A stretch of DNA of 60,000 nt. Source: Apostichopus japonicus. Lineage: Eukaryota > Echinodermata > Holothuroidea > Aspidochirotida > Stichopodidae. Every line of letters starts with the position of its first letter. The first letter of the stretch is position 1. The notes below the pieces were generated by a model that had not been told where the DNA came from, did not search any database, and was given only the letters and a program-made list of their open reading frames with translations. Made by a program: the position numbers and the translations under genes. Positions 22,557 to 33,436 of this stretch are shown here, piece by piece. Location of the stretch: the NCBI RefSeq assembly GCF_037975245.1, contig NC_092577.1, positions 11,786,013 through 11,846,012 of the forward strand. Reading direction: 5' to 3'.

Positions 22557-24698
22557 TCAGTCTTCATCTTCATTGTCTGTATCTTCCTCATCCATATTGT
22601 GTCCTGCTTGAGCTGAATTTTGACAATTGATGCACCTGCACAGATCGGTGCAGGTTATGTTGTGCTGTCGACATGAACATCGACCCTTTCCTGCAGCTTT
22701 AGGTTCTTCTTCATCAGCTTCTGTGAAAGTAGACAAAGTACAAAGCTTTGCCTCAATACTGAAATATACAGAGACACTATATTTATTTCAAATGAACATC
22801 ATTCAACTGATACCCTGTATTTTACATCCAAAGAATACTAAAGCATAGAAAATACATTTTTTGCAATTTGTTATCATTGTTAAACTTATGACCACTAGTT
22901 ACATTTGCTGCTGTTAAATAATATTAACAGCTGTGCTCCATGGTGTAATCTTTATATCATAAATAAATGTAACTTTCAATTTAATAGGAATGAAGTAACA
23001 TAATATGAACAATTTTACAAAGTAAAATAAGCTGTGCTATAAGATGTATACCAAAAATATCACCTTTCGATATCTGTGCTTTCTTCGCCTTGTCCTTGGC
23101 TCGCCTGATGGAAGTGAGATTACAGAAGTGCCGGTAGCAATCTACGTGGTATCCTGCCCTCCCTTGTCGTTTTCTATGTAAATAATCAGGACACATCAAT
23201 GAATTATAAGTTTTTCCATTAAGCATTAACAATACTGTGCTTATGAACAGCTCTAATTTGAAATCCCTATCAAGATTACCATACCAATTTTCTACTGAAA
23301 TATATTTTCCATTATGTTATGCCCTCCTCATTCGTCTTGAGCACCGACTACCTTACCTTTTTAAGTACGAGATAAGAATAGATCAAGACTTCAAAAACTC
23401 AAATTTCCTAGCTTAACTTAACTTAAGCTTACAAGTTACACAATCATCCAATGTTGGCTCTGTTATAATATTGTTACTTTAAATCAAATCAAAATTCAAA
23501 AAAAGAAAAATCCTTCAAGACAAAAGTTGATAAAGTCAACATCATTCAACATGAATTGAAAACAATCAGCATACTTTTACTATATATATATATATATAGT
23601 AGACTAGTAGTAGTAGAATGGTCACTTCGAAGTTCGGACACCTAAGCCTTAAAGCACCCCAAAACTAAATCTTGTGGTATAAATCACATGAGAATATACT
23701 TGATATGGTGGGAGAAATTTGTTTTAGTACGATACACGGCCAAAATTTCTTTCCTGCAAAATGCTTTTACGTTGTATTCCAAGAAGATTCTTCGTGATTG
23801 TGGAACTGGTATTTCTTTGCTAGAGTATTGCGAAGTTCGGACACCCAACCTACAGTGTGGCGCTGGTGATAAAATTGGTGGCGCAGTTGCTCTTTCAGTA
23901 ATTATAACAGACTTCATAGATCTCCGCCATTTTATTGACAAATATGTAAGTACTTTCTTGCACACGGGTCATTTTGGAGAGAAAATAACTGTAGCTTTGT
24001 ACTTTTTGGTGAAATTTGGCTCTTCCTGTAAATTTTCATGGTGAAATCGTGTATTTCTTAGGGTGTCCGAACTTCGCAGTATGCCGAACTTCGCACTACT
24101 GACTATAGTACTACTACTACTCTGCCAAGTACTTCTGCACAGCTGGCAGCCACACATAACCATATCAGGAGAGATCTAGACCTTAGAGTTAGACCTACTT
24201 TTTGTGTAGGAAGTGAACATTCAATCATTGATTGACTCACTATTGTCTGAGTCTGACATTATTCATTAGATGTATATTTATAATTTATATTTTACTCATA
24301 CTCATAGTCATAGAGTCATAAATCCCCATAATATTAATAATTTTAATATGCAATTTGCAATTCAGGTACAACTTATGACACCTAAATTGCAGTAAAACAC
24401 AATAAATTTCACATCTAGACATTCATACCCCATGCCATGCCCATACTACTTTTACTAGCCTACCAGTGCATACATCGTCAAATTGAAGTCCGTCTGCTGT
24501 GGTTGCGATGACACTTTCCGGACGATTCTCTAACTCTTTCCATAGGGTGGAACACTCTAAAAACTTGTTGAAGCTCTTCTCTGAAAAGGGAATAACTCTT
24601 CCATCGGTTTCGATTACATGCATGAAACAGTAAGACGAAGTTTTTCCCTCGGAATCATCAGCTTCCGATGACATTGATGACGACGTGTACGCGTCCAT
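22557..24698 (-). CDS. candidate three-exon gene for a 165-aa Cys-rich protein, function unknown
   Basis: I propose exon 1 at 24698-24464, exon 2 at 23162-23064 and exon 3 at 22720-22557, all minus. Introns obey GT-AG (G|GTAGGC with CAAG|GG; AAAG|GTGATA with TTTCACAG|AA), phases agree, and the total is 498 nt with no internal stop. Exon 1 starts MDAYTSSSMSSEADD and ends LQFDDVCTG. Exon 2 adds RAGYHVDCYRHFCNLTSIRR. Exon 3 holds a Cys cluster, CSCRQHNITCTDLCRCINCQ, and an acidic tail DEEDTDNEDED. The FDDV..GYHxxCY block and the C-terminal CxC..CxxCxC..C cluster resemble, from memory, the two ends of long uncharacterised metazoan proteins. Here the middle is missing, so it may be a truncated derivative or lack exons I cannot see. 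An alternative start lies at 24743. Intron 1 contains an inverted-repeat element. Confidence 0.5.
23596..24121. mobile_element. non-autonomous inverted-repeat element (MITE-like)
   Basis: The left end has CGAAGTTCGGACACCTAAG at 23628-23646. The right end has its reverse complement with one extra base at 24057-24076, plus a further partial copy (GCGAAGTTCGG in reverse) at about 24085-24095. A third, directly oriented CGAAGTTCGGACACCC lies internally at 23831-23846. TAG-type trinucleotide runs border both ends (23598-23616, and 24107-24121 in inverse). The internal 118-codon ORF shows no family character. Superfamily and exact termini are unknown, and no clean target duplication is visible. Confidence 0.6.
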
Positions 24699-24743
24699 CT
24701 TGTACAGTGAAGGTAAAATGCAATGAGCGATGCGATTGGTCAA

Positions 24744-25985
24744 GAGAGGATTCCCCTTCCAAATGTGGGTGAAACGCGCAAGCTGGTTGGCTTACAATCA
24801 TGGTGAAAAAATCAATATTTTTCTCGTTTTTTTTTCAAATTACAATAAAATGCGCAACTTTTACGCTTGACGAGTTTGAGACAAGACTTCTATAATATTT
24901 CTACATAATATCTGATCATATAAGGTAGTTGTCTGATGGTGGTCACAAGAAGTCGACTTTTGGGGCCTTGCATCCTGACCTATAAGTAGACTTTATCTCG
25001 AAGAATTTTTATCTGACACTCCGTCCGTTGATTTCTGTTACTCTACTAAGCTTTGCTAAAATGTGTTGAACTACTGTAGCCTTTACTACCATTCGGCTAC
25101 ATCAGTACTGCAAGTAAGTGACGACTTGAGGTCTAGGCTATTAATGTTGTTTTGCGGAATGCAGCTTTGTAAATAAATTACAGTTTTAAGGTAAACGTCA
25201 TGTCATGTTTTGAGGAGTAACGTGTGAAAGAATCACTATCCTTATTTAAGACCAACAGGTCTAGGTTAATTTTGTATTGATATGACTATTACAAGACCAT
25301 TTTATTTATATTGATGATTAATAAAAATGTGGCAATTTCCAAAGTAGACGATATGCATATCTTCACAGAGTTACTTAACGTTGAACAGGTGTTTTCCTTC
25401 ACTTTTCCATCGATTCCATATGATTAAAAATTAAGAGTAGTTGAAGATTCCACATCAATTTGTAATATCCTCAATAGGTAGTTCTCACTCAATGTTAATT
25501 TTGAAAAGAATAAAGTCCCTGGTCCTGCTTGCAAACAAGTAACCCTCCATTTAACATTTTAATTAACCCAAACCAAAAGTTAATCAATGAAGTCGCCTTG
25601 CAAAAAGTAGCTATTATTGTAAACCTTTTTGTGAGTGTGTGTTTGATGCAAACTTAAAACCATCGACATTGATAGTGGAAGATTTCTCTTATGTGTTAAT
25701 ATAAAATATTCTTTAATTTTCTTTGCAATTATGTTATTTTCCTCTCTGATATCTCTGATCGAAGCATGACGTGTTTACTGCGAAATCCTAACAATGGTAG
25801 TTCAGAAAGGTCGTAATACGATAAGCACCCACACTCGCTTCTGTCGTGCCCTATCCCAAGGAAACACGGCAGTTGACGTGTCGCAGAGAAGAGAAAAACG
25901 ATTGTGTGTGAAAGATAGATACCCTGTCATTTTTACTTTTAAAAGTCCTTAAATCACTAGAATTAACAGAGAAGATATATAAAAA
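24744..25985. other. intergenic, nothing recognised
   Basis: AT-rich DNA upstream of the candidate Cys-rich gene. No coding similarity, repeat or convincing TATA element was seen. Confidence 0.4.
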
Positions 25986-25989
25986 GCAA

Positions 25990-26940
25990 AATTGTTTTTG
26001 AATGATGGTCACAGCTTATCACAATTTATTATATCCTTTTTTTCTTTTAAAAATATGTTACTGATTTTTGTTCGGAAGCAACACGTTTTACTTTTTTTTG
26101 ACAAAGAATTGTCGAGTGTGACCCAATTGCAGCATGCCTTTACTATTAAAATCATCAAGCGTGCAGTTTTTTTAACTTTTTATATTTGGATTTAGGGTTC
26201 ACATGCATCGAAAACTGCAAGAGGTTTTAAAATAGAATATGTAGTGACTGAGTATTTTTGGCAAGTACCAACAATTCCGTCCAGGTTTGTCTCCTATGGC
26301 TTGTATAGCATATAGTAAAGAATATTTGGAATTTTGTCAAAACGAAATGTTTGGAAGTTGCCTTTGCGAATGATAACTCGAAGCTATCGCTTCCACATGA
26401 TGGGTGTTTTCCAATTTAGAAACATTAGCGTATGTCAGAAAAAAAATATTGTACAAGGATTGCAAAATATTCAATAACAAATAAAAGAAAATAATTCACC
26501 GTGGTCTAATACCACCTCTGTAGGTTATTCTCAGTGACTATTCCATTGTAATGTCCTGCTAGTATATATGTAGGTTTATGTCCACAATTGAGTCATAATG
26601 TTTAAGAAATAAAGGCAGAGCAATCGTAGTTCCTATGACCTATTACTAATTCTTCTGTCTAGTAACTCGCACATCGATCACCGATACTTAAAAATAACTG
26701 ATATTATTTTTTTTTCGGGACATGAGCTAGAAATAAATCCTGAAAAGGTAGCTACGTTTAACTGTAATAGTCAGCGATCGCGTGTATCTTTTGTACTGTA
26801 CATTACGATAAGATGAATCAGTGTGGTCATGTGACGCAATATTACTTACGTACTTACATTTTTTTCTCGACATTATGCCTTTTAGAAACTACAGATTCCT
26901 TTGCCTATTACAAAATTCTATATAACATATATAATTTGAT
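25990..26940. repeat. segmental duplication block, unit B copy of 6990-8000
   Basis: Collinear with unit A (for example the TTTACTATTAAAATCATCAA region at 26139 against 7167). The alignment stops abruptly after TTTGAT at 26940. It resumes at about 29366 with ATATGAAAGAATATGGAAAA, which in unit A follows only ten bases after TTTGAT. About 2.4 kb was therefore inserted here in unit B. Confidence 0.7.
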
Positions 26941-27039
26941 TAACCAATATTCAATTTCAATTTAAACTCAATTCATTTCATGAGACTTTATTTCAATATC
27001 TTGTATTCATAAATGCCTAAACCAACTTTCTGTATACTG

Positions 27040-27070
27040 GACCAGTCTCGAATGCGATTCGAGACTGGTC
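27040..27070. repeat. perfect 14-bp inverted repeat (hairpin)
   Basis: GACCAGTCTCGAAT, a 3-nt GCG spacer, then ATTCGAGACTGGTC. It lies near the left end of the 2.4-kb block unique to unit B and may mark an element terminus or a cruciform-forming site. Confidence 0.85.
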
Positions 27071-27239
27071 GAGTGTATAGAGAGGAGAATTGCTTCAGGA
27101 TCAAAATGTTAGACAAACACTGGTTTGTTGCCGTGGCAATCATGAAGTCATAATTAAAAGAAATGAAGACATGCCATGAGTATATGCAAATATGTTTATG
27201 GGCAAAGAAATTTCCCAAATTGCAAAGAACACTGTACAG

Positions 27240-27248
27240 TATATATAG
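27240..27248 (+). promoter_or_regulatory. possible TATA box
   Basis: TATATATAG, 112 bases before the ATG of the 125-codon ORF at 27360. Position and sequence fit a metazoan core promoter, but AT-rich DNA gives many such matches. Confidence 0.3.
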
Positions 27249-27359
27249 CCTACTTTCAATCAGTTACAGCAGTAGTACTGTATATGTTTTCACACACACA
27301 GAGTCTCAATACACACTGTACGTACTTCTTAAATCATCCAGCTTAATACTTCGAGTAAC

Positions 27360-27737
27360 ATGAATGACTTAGGGATTACTTTTGAGCTTAATTTTGGGCT
27401 AGAGTCAATGTCAGCACCCTTATCGAGGTGCTTCAACGAAGAACCGAAGCGTAAAGCGTCCAATGTTGACACTAGTAACAGTAGAAACCTTGTTGCTAAG
27501 CCTAACAATAACGTTAGCACTACTTCTACTACTAGCAGTAACGACATGACTGACCAGGGACTAGGCCTAGCGATCTTTCAGACTCGCAATAACACTGCGG
27601 TTACTACAAGAACACCTGTCGAACAATGGAGCTCGGAACCTCTTCAAAAACTGCTCATTCTCAGGCCCAGTAAACGTTTATTTGAACGGTTCATCTACCG
27701 ACCAGGGATAGACGAGTTCTACTCAAAAGAATGTTAG
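27360..27737 (+). CDS. hypothetical 125-aa protein or first exon
   Basis: This ORF has better coding texture than its surroundings: balanced composition, ATG with A at -3, and a TATA-like element upstream. The N-terminal half is ordinary. The centre is Ser/Thr/Asn-rich (NNNVSTTSTTSSND). The C-terminal part, EPLQKLLILRPSKRLFERFI, is basic and amphipathic. I do not recognise a family. It lies inside the 2.4-kb block absent from unit A, between a hairpin and a foldback element, so it may belong to a mobile element. A gene with further exons cannot be excluded. Confidence 0.35.
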   Translation: MNDLGITFELNFGLESMSAPLSRCFNEEPKRKASNVDTSNSRNLVAKPNNNVSTTSTTSSNDMTDQGLGLAIFQTRNNTAVTTRTPVEQWSSEPLQKLLILRPSKRLFERFIYRPGIDEFYSKEC

Positions 27738-28144
27738 CAACAAGCAACGTTGCTATCCTAACTGTGTTGTAGCGTTTACGGACTTTCCAGAACACACACA
27801 ACTCAGCATCTGTTTATTGCGCAATTTGACCTGGTAGGTCAAAAAAACGTTTTAAAATGCTATCTTTAGAAATTTGTTCATCTGTACTTATTTAATTTGC
27901 ATTTGCCTCCATTTTTTAGTGTTTGAATTGATTAATATACAAAAATTTAAGACCAAACGACACTGCTTCATCTGTATTTTTTCACTCTTAATGTTCGTCG
28001 GAAGAAAATGCTGTTTTACAATGAGGTTACTATTACGTCATTCTGGAAAAAGATCAAGGGAGGCATTAGGAGAATTAAATACAGATCAGCAAAAATTAGC
28101 GAAAAAATGCCGTTTTCTAACATTTGTGAGGGTCATTTATGAAT

Positions 28145-28300
28145 GGGGATAAAAACGAGGGTACCCGGTCTTAACCTCTGATGACGTCATCGAGAAGGGC
28201 AGCGGACCTCGGCTATCGCCTCGGTCCGCTCAGCCTCCTCGATGACGTCATCATCGGTCTCAAATCAAATTTAAGACCGGTTCCCCTCGTATTTATCCCC
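28145..28300. mobile_element. foldback (hairpin) element with paired TGACGTCA palindromes
   Basis: The whole 156 bp folds on itself. The outer arms are GGGGATAAA..ACGAGGG..ACCCGGTCTTAA against TTAAGACCGGTTCCCCTCGT..TTTATCCCC. The inner arms are GATGACGTCATCGAG and AGCGGACC against their complements around a short CTATCG loop. Both inner arms contain a perfect TGACGTCA palindrome (28182-28189 and 28243-28250). GC content is far above background. It is probably a MITE, and its sequence could also act as a CREB/ATF-type site. No target duplication is clear. Confidence 0.75.
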
Positions 28301-28304
28301 TAAT

Positions 28305-29366
28305 TAAAGTATGCAATTTTGACAATAGACGTGGGTAAATGTACAAGAGAACAAGAGCTTGAGGAGTGCCAACAAGAAGCACTGTAGAGCTTGTTTACGT
28401 TGACACCCCTTGAAAATTAAAATATACAATGAAAGCTTAAGTAAACATAGAAAACAGAACAAAGATGTCAATGAAAGGAAATACAAAACCAATGATAGTT
28501 TGATATAAGATACTCTTTAAGACGTTTTTTGAAGGAATTCAAAGTTTTACAACCAGTAATAGTAGTAGGATGGGAATTCCAAAGTTTTACGCCGACATAA
28601 CGAATACCAAGTTGTGAAGACCTAAGTCTAAAGTAAGGAACAGTAAATTGATTTGGCGCACGGTTAGGATAGGGAGCGTTACTTAACTGTAAATTATTTG
28701 TTAAAAGTCGACGGGGCATTATCATGTAACCAATTGAAAATAAAAATACCAACATACTAACGATTTGTGTCAGAGATACTAAGAGCGTTAAGAGTAGTAA
28801 ACAGGGGTGCTGTATGCTGGAGGTAATCCGCATTACAAATATTACGAATGGCTCTCTTTTGAAATAAATAAAGGGGTTGACTTCTAGAGTAACGGGTACT
28901 GCCCCAAATAACATAACAATAGGTGAGATAGGGAAGTATGAGTGTATTATACAAAGTGACCAATATGCTATTGGGAAGGATTTGGCGAAGTCTATCAAGA
29001 ACTCCAGCGCCTTTAGACACTTTAATACAAATATTCTGAATATGATTTTTCAAAGAAAGATGATTATCGATATAAACGCCAAGAAATTGAGTAATCTTAG
29101 ACAGCATACCTTCAACACCGCAAAGTCTGATACTATTTATGTTAGGATTTAAGTGTTTTGAAGGTGTAGTAAACACAATAGAGGTAGTTTTCTTAACATT
29201 GAGTGACAATTTATTTGCACAAAACTAATTATGAATATATGTGAACTCATTTTGAATAGTATCCAATAGAATATTAATGTCATTACTGGAAAAGAACATG
29301 TTGATATCATCAGCAAAAGAGATTATATGAAATTTGTTGCTGGCTCTATAGAGGTCATTAACATAA
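28305..29366 (-). mobile_element. 5'-truncated Jockey/CR1-like LINE
   Basis: Minus-strand non-LTR retrotransposon fragment. Its 5' truncation point coincides with the right-hand junction of the 2.4-kb insertion at about 29366, where ATATGAAAG is shared with the paralogous unit A flank. Its 3' non-coding end runs up to the foldback element near 28300 and lacks an evident poly-A. An in-frame stop (after the FTYIHN block) and a frameshift near 28770 show that it is inactive. Confidence 0.82.
28468..29364 (-). pseudogene. LINE reverse transcriptase, palm to C-terminus
   Basis: The minus strand opens with YVNDLYRASN, then the catalytic loop ISFADDINMF (FADD, plus-strand 29304-29316), a stop, LSLNVKKTTSIVF, and the thumb blocks QFLGVYIDNHLSLKNHI and LYNTLILPYLTYCYVIWG. 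QKRAIRNICNADY and HTAPLF follow. After a frameshift near 28770, the terminal block continues (LGIRYVGVKLWNSHP, then SFKKRLKEYLI) to the stop at 28468. The order and spacing match the C-terminal half of Jockey/CR1-group polymerases. The fingers and endonuclease are absent. Confidence 0.85.
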
Positions 29367-29439
29367 ATATGAAAGAATATGGAAAATTGTTCCGAAAAAT
29401 CAAATCGCTCAAAGGCTGTTAAGGGTTTACATGTCTACT

Positions 29440-31350
29440 CATTTTACTGGTTTTAGCAGTGTTATAACCAAGTGATGTTTTGTGAATCCGTGAAACGCCA
29501 AAAGCCATTTTATGTTTAAATCAAGTCACAAGTCATTTCATTTTATTGCAAGAGGAAGCAATTCCATTATTCAAATCGCTTTTATATCAAATCAAGCCAC
29601 ATGTCAATTCGTTTTATAGCACATCAAATCAAATATAACAACAATTCACAAAAGTCGTATTATGTAGGGGGGGGGGGAAGGGGAGGTGTTCGCCTGTTCT
29701 CAAACTTCAAACTACCATGGATATGAATCAATGCATCATACAACATTACTGTAAAACTCACTGCACATTCTAGCACAAAGCTTAAACATTCTGCATGCGT
29801 CATACCTATAAAAGCATGAATACTAAATTAAGACATTGAATTTATTGTTAAAGGAAGTGACATAGGTCATAGAAATCATATCTAAGAACACTCAAACCAT
29901 ATCCTGGGAAATAAATATGGAATATCATCAAATCAAAACATCAATGATGAAAAGTCTTCAGCATAATCTTCTCTCTCATCGCCGTATTGTTTGTGGGTTC
30001 ATATCACACTCCATCAAATGCACATTTTCATAAGTGTATGCCGTGGTAGTTAATAATACATTAAAATATGGTATAACAAAGGTAAAGATATAGGAAAAGG
30101 CGTCATCGTCACCCAAAATTCGACACAAGCTTACCAACACAATTACAATGTTTCTCTTAATCTAACGACGTGTAACAACAACTCCCCAACCCCACTGTCC
30201 GTCCTCTTTAATCTCAAAAATTAAAAATAAATCGAAAATGAGATGAAGTTCAATAAAGAAGTACACTATAGTACAAACAGAACGAAGTTGTTTTTGCATT
30301 CTGTCAAAGCATCAACATATTTCTGCTCAAAGTCATAATGATTCACAAATATTTAATAAAAGTTAACTTGGTGAATGCCAAAATTTTGTGTATACATCAA
30401 GAAATACAGATACAATGTACTAATTTAAATGATACTAATGATGAGCTGATTAGTTTAACTTAGTGTTTCGTGTGTATCGAGTTCTGTGAATTGTTGTTGT
30501 GTGTATAAAGAACTACGAAGGTGCAGTTAGCAGTGTAAGCGGTATGTACAACAGTGCTCTTTTTCATTTTACTTTAAATAGGTTTTTGTGTCTGTATCAG
30601 ATACTGCGGATATCGTATATAGTTGTAAGTACAATCGGCGGTATCCATGCCTATATACATTGATTCATTTTCAATAAGTAGTTTGCATTATTTTTTATTT
30701 GGGTATCAAACACTTTGGCTATGATGTGCCGGTTTAGTACAACAAGCATAATCAGCTGTATAATAACAATCGTCTTAATGCAGAAGATAATACCGTTGGA
30801 TGCCATAAAGATATGCCAGATGATTAATATGTTTTAATATAATTTATAAACCGTCTGACCTGGAATCAATTATGAGTTGAATTTGTCATCATTTCAATTA
30901 AGTTATCATTGCTTAATTGTATCCCTGTATTTAATGCAAAAAATATTTGTAACTCGATATATAGTACATTCTAGTCACTGCCATAGTTTACATTCCAGCG
31001 GACCTCTCTTCCACACACGGACTATTCTCGCAGAAAAATTAGAAGTGTAGAACTGTGAAATGATCTCACTATGTGAAATATCTCACCAGGGAACTACTAC
31101 TTTAACCTCACTATTTACAACCAGCTGCTGAAATATAGAAATAAACATAATTCATACTCATGTTGTTTTTGGATATTATTTGTTGGAAAGGAAATAAGAA
31201 GCATACAAAATCAAACAAAAAAAAATAATCAAACGTTTGTTATAGCCTGAAAATGTAAGAGTCGTATTTCTCGATAAAAAAAAATCTGAATTTAGTTTAA
31301 ATGCACGTACTAAGGTTCTTTCTAATAGTACGTTGAAATAGTTCCCTTTA
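29440..31350. repeat. TRIM 3'-flank repeat, first copy in unit B
   Basis: Paralogous to 9155-11338. Shared landmarks are CTACCATGGATATGAATCAA (29710), CAGCATAATCTTCTCTC (29959) and CGACGTGTAACAACAA (30165). It carries an 11-G run with extra G tracts (29667-29690) where unit A has only short G runs. It is joined to a truncated TRIM gene at 31352. Confidence 0.8.
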
Positions 31351-31351
31351 T

Positions 31352-32063
31352 CTACGTCATTACTAGACCGTACGTGTACAGCTTTCCTGAAGTCTCTGTT
31401 TCCGTCCCATCCCTTTCTAGCGTTGTCACACAGCTAGCGTCATTATCTACTCTTCGTGTGAATACCTGTCGACCATCCTTACTGTATTGTGCCAGGATAC
31501 ATCTCCGCAAATGTGCGCTGTATTGTACACCATAACATATAAATGATCTCGTTCTTGTCTGTGCAGACACTGCAAGGACTCCAGTCGCATCCATCGAGAT
31601 CTGGTTTGGTGAATTCATACATTAGCTTACTTAGTTATTCCTCTATGGTAGCTGCATATGCTCTACCATTACAACAGACAATGAGATTACCTCTATGTAC
31701 AGTGATATCTAAAGCCCCATCGATTACATCTGGTAGGGTAAACATGTGACTGTAATTTAACTGATCAGTAAATACATACAAATCTCTGCTGTTGGTACCG
31801 CCAATAATATGACTCTTCACAGGTTCAATCGCTACACAACTTTCTTGCCGTTTAAATTGCCAACTGGTAATGACGTGACGAATGTTCTTATTGCTTAATG
31901 CACCATTACATACATCGTAAATTCCGATGTTGCCAGACGTATCAACTGTGATAACTTTAAACTCTGATAAAGAACAGCAATAACGCAATGTATAGAACTT
32001 GCCCAAATAATTCTTGGACATATCCAATTGTATTTCTCCTTTCCTGTTGACGACATCAATCAA
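31352..32063 (-). pseudogene. TRIM 3'-terminal fragment at a recombination junction
   Basis: The minus strand retains only the propeller: IDVVNRKGEIQLD, CSLSEFKVITVDTSGNIGIY, HIIGGTNSRDLYVFTD and DITVHRGNLIVCCNG. Then, after an in-frame stop in place of ESKLMYEF, comes the last quarter to TYGLVMT. Its upstream end does not fade. It breaks at about 32057, where CCTGTTGACGAC is joined to the TRIM 3'-flank sequence (CAGCATAATCTTCTC at 32079). Such a hybrid is the expected reciprocal product of unequal crossing-over between neighbouring TRIM units. Confidence 0.88.
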
Positions 32064-33436
32064 AGCATCAAATATTCAGCATAATCTTCTCTTTCATTCG
32101 CCGTATTGTTTGTGAGGTCATATCACACTCTATCAAATGCACATTTAATAAGTTTATGCCATGGTAGTTAGTAATAAATTAAAATATGGTATAAAAAAGG
32201 TATAGATATAGGAAAAGGCGTCATCGTCACTCCAAATTTCGACACAAGCTGACCAACACAACTGCAACACTTCCCTTAATCTAACGACGTGTAACAACAA
32301 CTCCCCAACACCGATGACCGTCCTCTTTAATCTCAAAACTTAAAAATAAATCGAAAATTAGTTGAAATGCAATAAACACTAAAGTTACAAACGGAACGAA
32401 ATTCTTTTTGCTTTCTGCCAAAGCAGCAACATATTTCTGCTCAAAGTCATCAGGATTCAAAGTATGTAATAAAAGTTAACTAAGTGAATGCCAGAAATTG
32501 TGTGTATCCATCAAGAACTACAGATACAATGTGCTGATTTAAATAATACTAATGATTAGCTGATTGGTTTAACTTAGTGTTTTGTGTGTATCGAGTACTG
32601 TGAATTGTTTCTGTGTGTATACAGAACTACGGAAGTACAGTAAGCAGTGTATAAGCGGTGTGTACAACAGTGCTCTTTTTCAATAATTAGTTTAAATTAG
32701 TTTTTATGTTTGTATCAGATACTGCTGATATCGTGTATAGGTGAAGGTACAATCGGCGGTATCCATGCCTATATACATCGCTGCATTTCAGTCATTAGTT
32801 TGCATTATTTTTTATGTGGGTATCAAATATTTTAGCTATGATGTACCGGTTTAGTACAACAAGCACAATCAGCTGTGTATAGTAACAATCGTCTTAATGC
32901 AGGAGATAATACCCGTGGATGACATAAAGAAATACCGGATGATGAATATGCTTTAATAGAATGATAAAATGACTGACCTGGAATTAATTATGAGTTGAAT
33001 TTGTCATTATTTCAATTTATTTATCATTGCTTTAGTGTATCCCTGTATTAATAAAAAAAATATTTGTATCTCGTTTAGTACATTCTTGTCACTGCCATTG
33101 TTTACATTTTTGCGGACCTCTCCTCGACAACTTGGACGTGTAGAAGAGTGAACTGCTCTCACTATGTGACATATCTCAACCAGGGAACTACTACTTAACC
33201 TCAATACTAACAACCAGCTGCTGAATGATAGAAATGAATATAGTTCATACTCATGTTGTTTTTGGATATTATCTGTTGGAAAGGAAATAGGGAGAAATAA
33301 TCAGACAAATAAAATAAATCAAACGTTTATTATAGAAAGTGTAAGAGTCGTATTTCTCGATGAAAACATTTCTGAATTTAGTTTAAATGCAGCTTCTAAG
33401 GTTCTGTCTAATTAAACGTTGACATATGTCCTTAAT
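32064..33436. repeat. TRIM 3'-flank repeat, second copy in unit B
   Basis: Begins inside the flank (the CAGCATAATC region corresponds to 9978 in unit A) and runs without interruption to the stop of gene B. It is closer to unit A than the first copy is, including the CATTCTTGTCACTGCCATTG stretch (33080 and 10982). Confidence 0.82.
33326..33331 (-). promoter_or_regulatory. polyadenylation signal for TRIM gene B
   Basis: Minus-strand AATAAA about 105 nt beyond the stop, at the same place as in gene A. Confidence 0.55.

Noticed and set aside
23688-24044. 118-codon plus-strand ORF inside the inverted-repeat element
   Set aside because: No domain or composition signal, and it spans the internal repeat motif, so it is probably a chance ORF.
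28877-29152. Plus-strand 91-codon ORF
   Set aside because: Antisense of the LINE reverse transcriptase, whose FADD loop and thumb motifs are on the minus strand.
10933-33213. Short minus-strand ORFs at 10933-11115 and 33007-33213 with identical starts
   Set aside because: Identity comes from recent duplication of the flank. The first flank copy near 31000 does not preserve the frame and no motif is recognisable.
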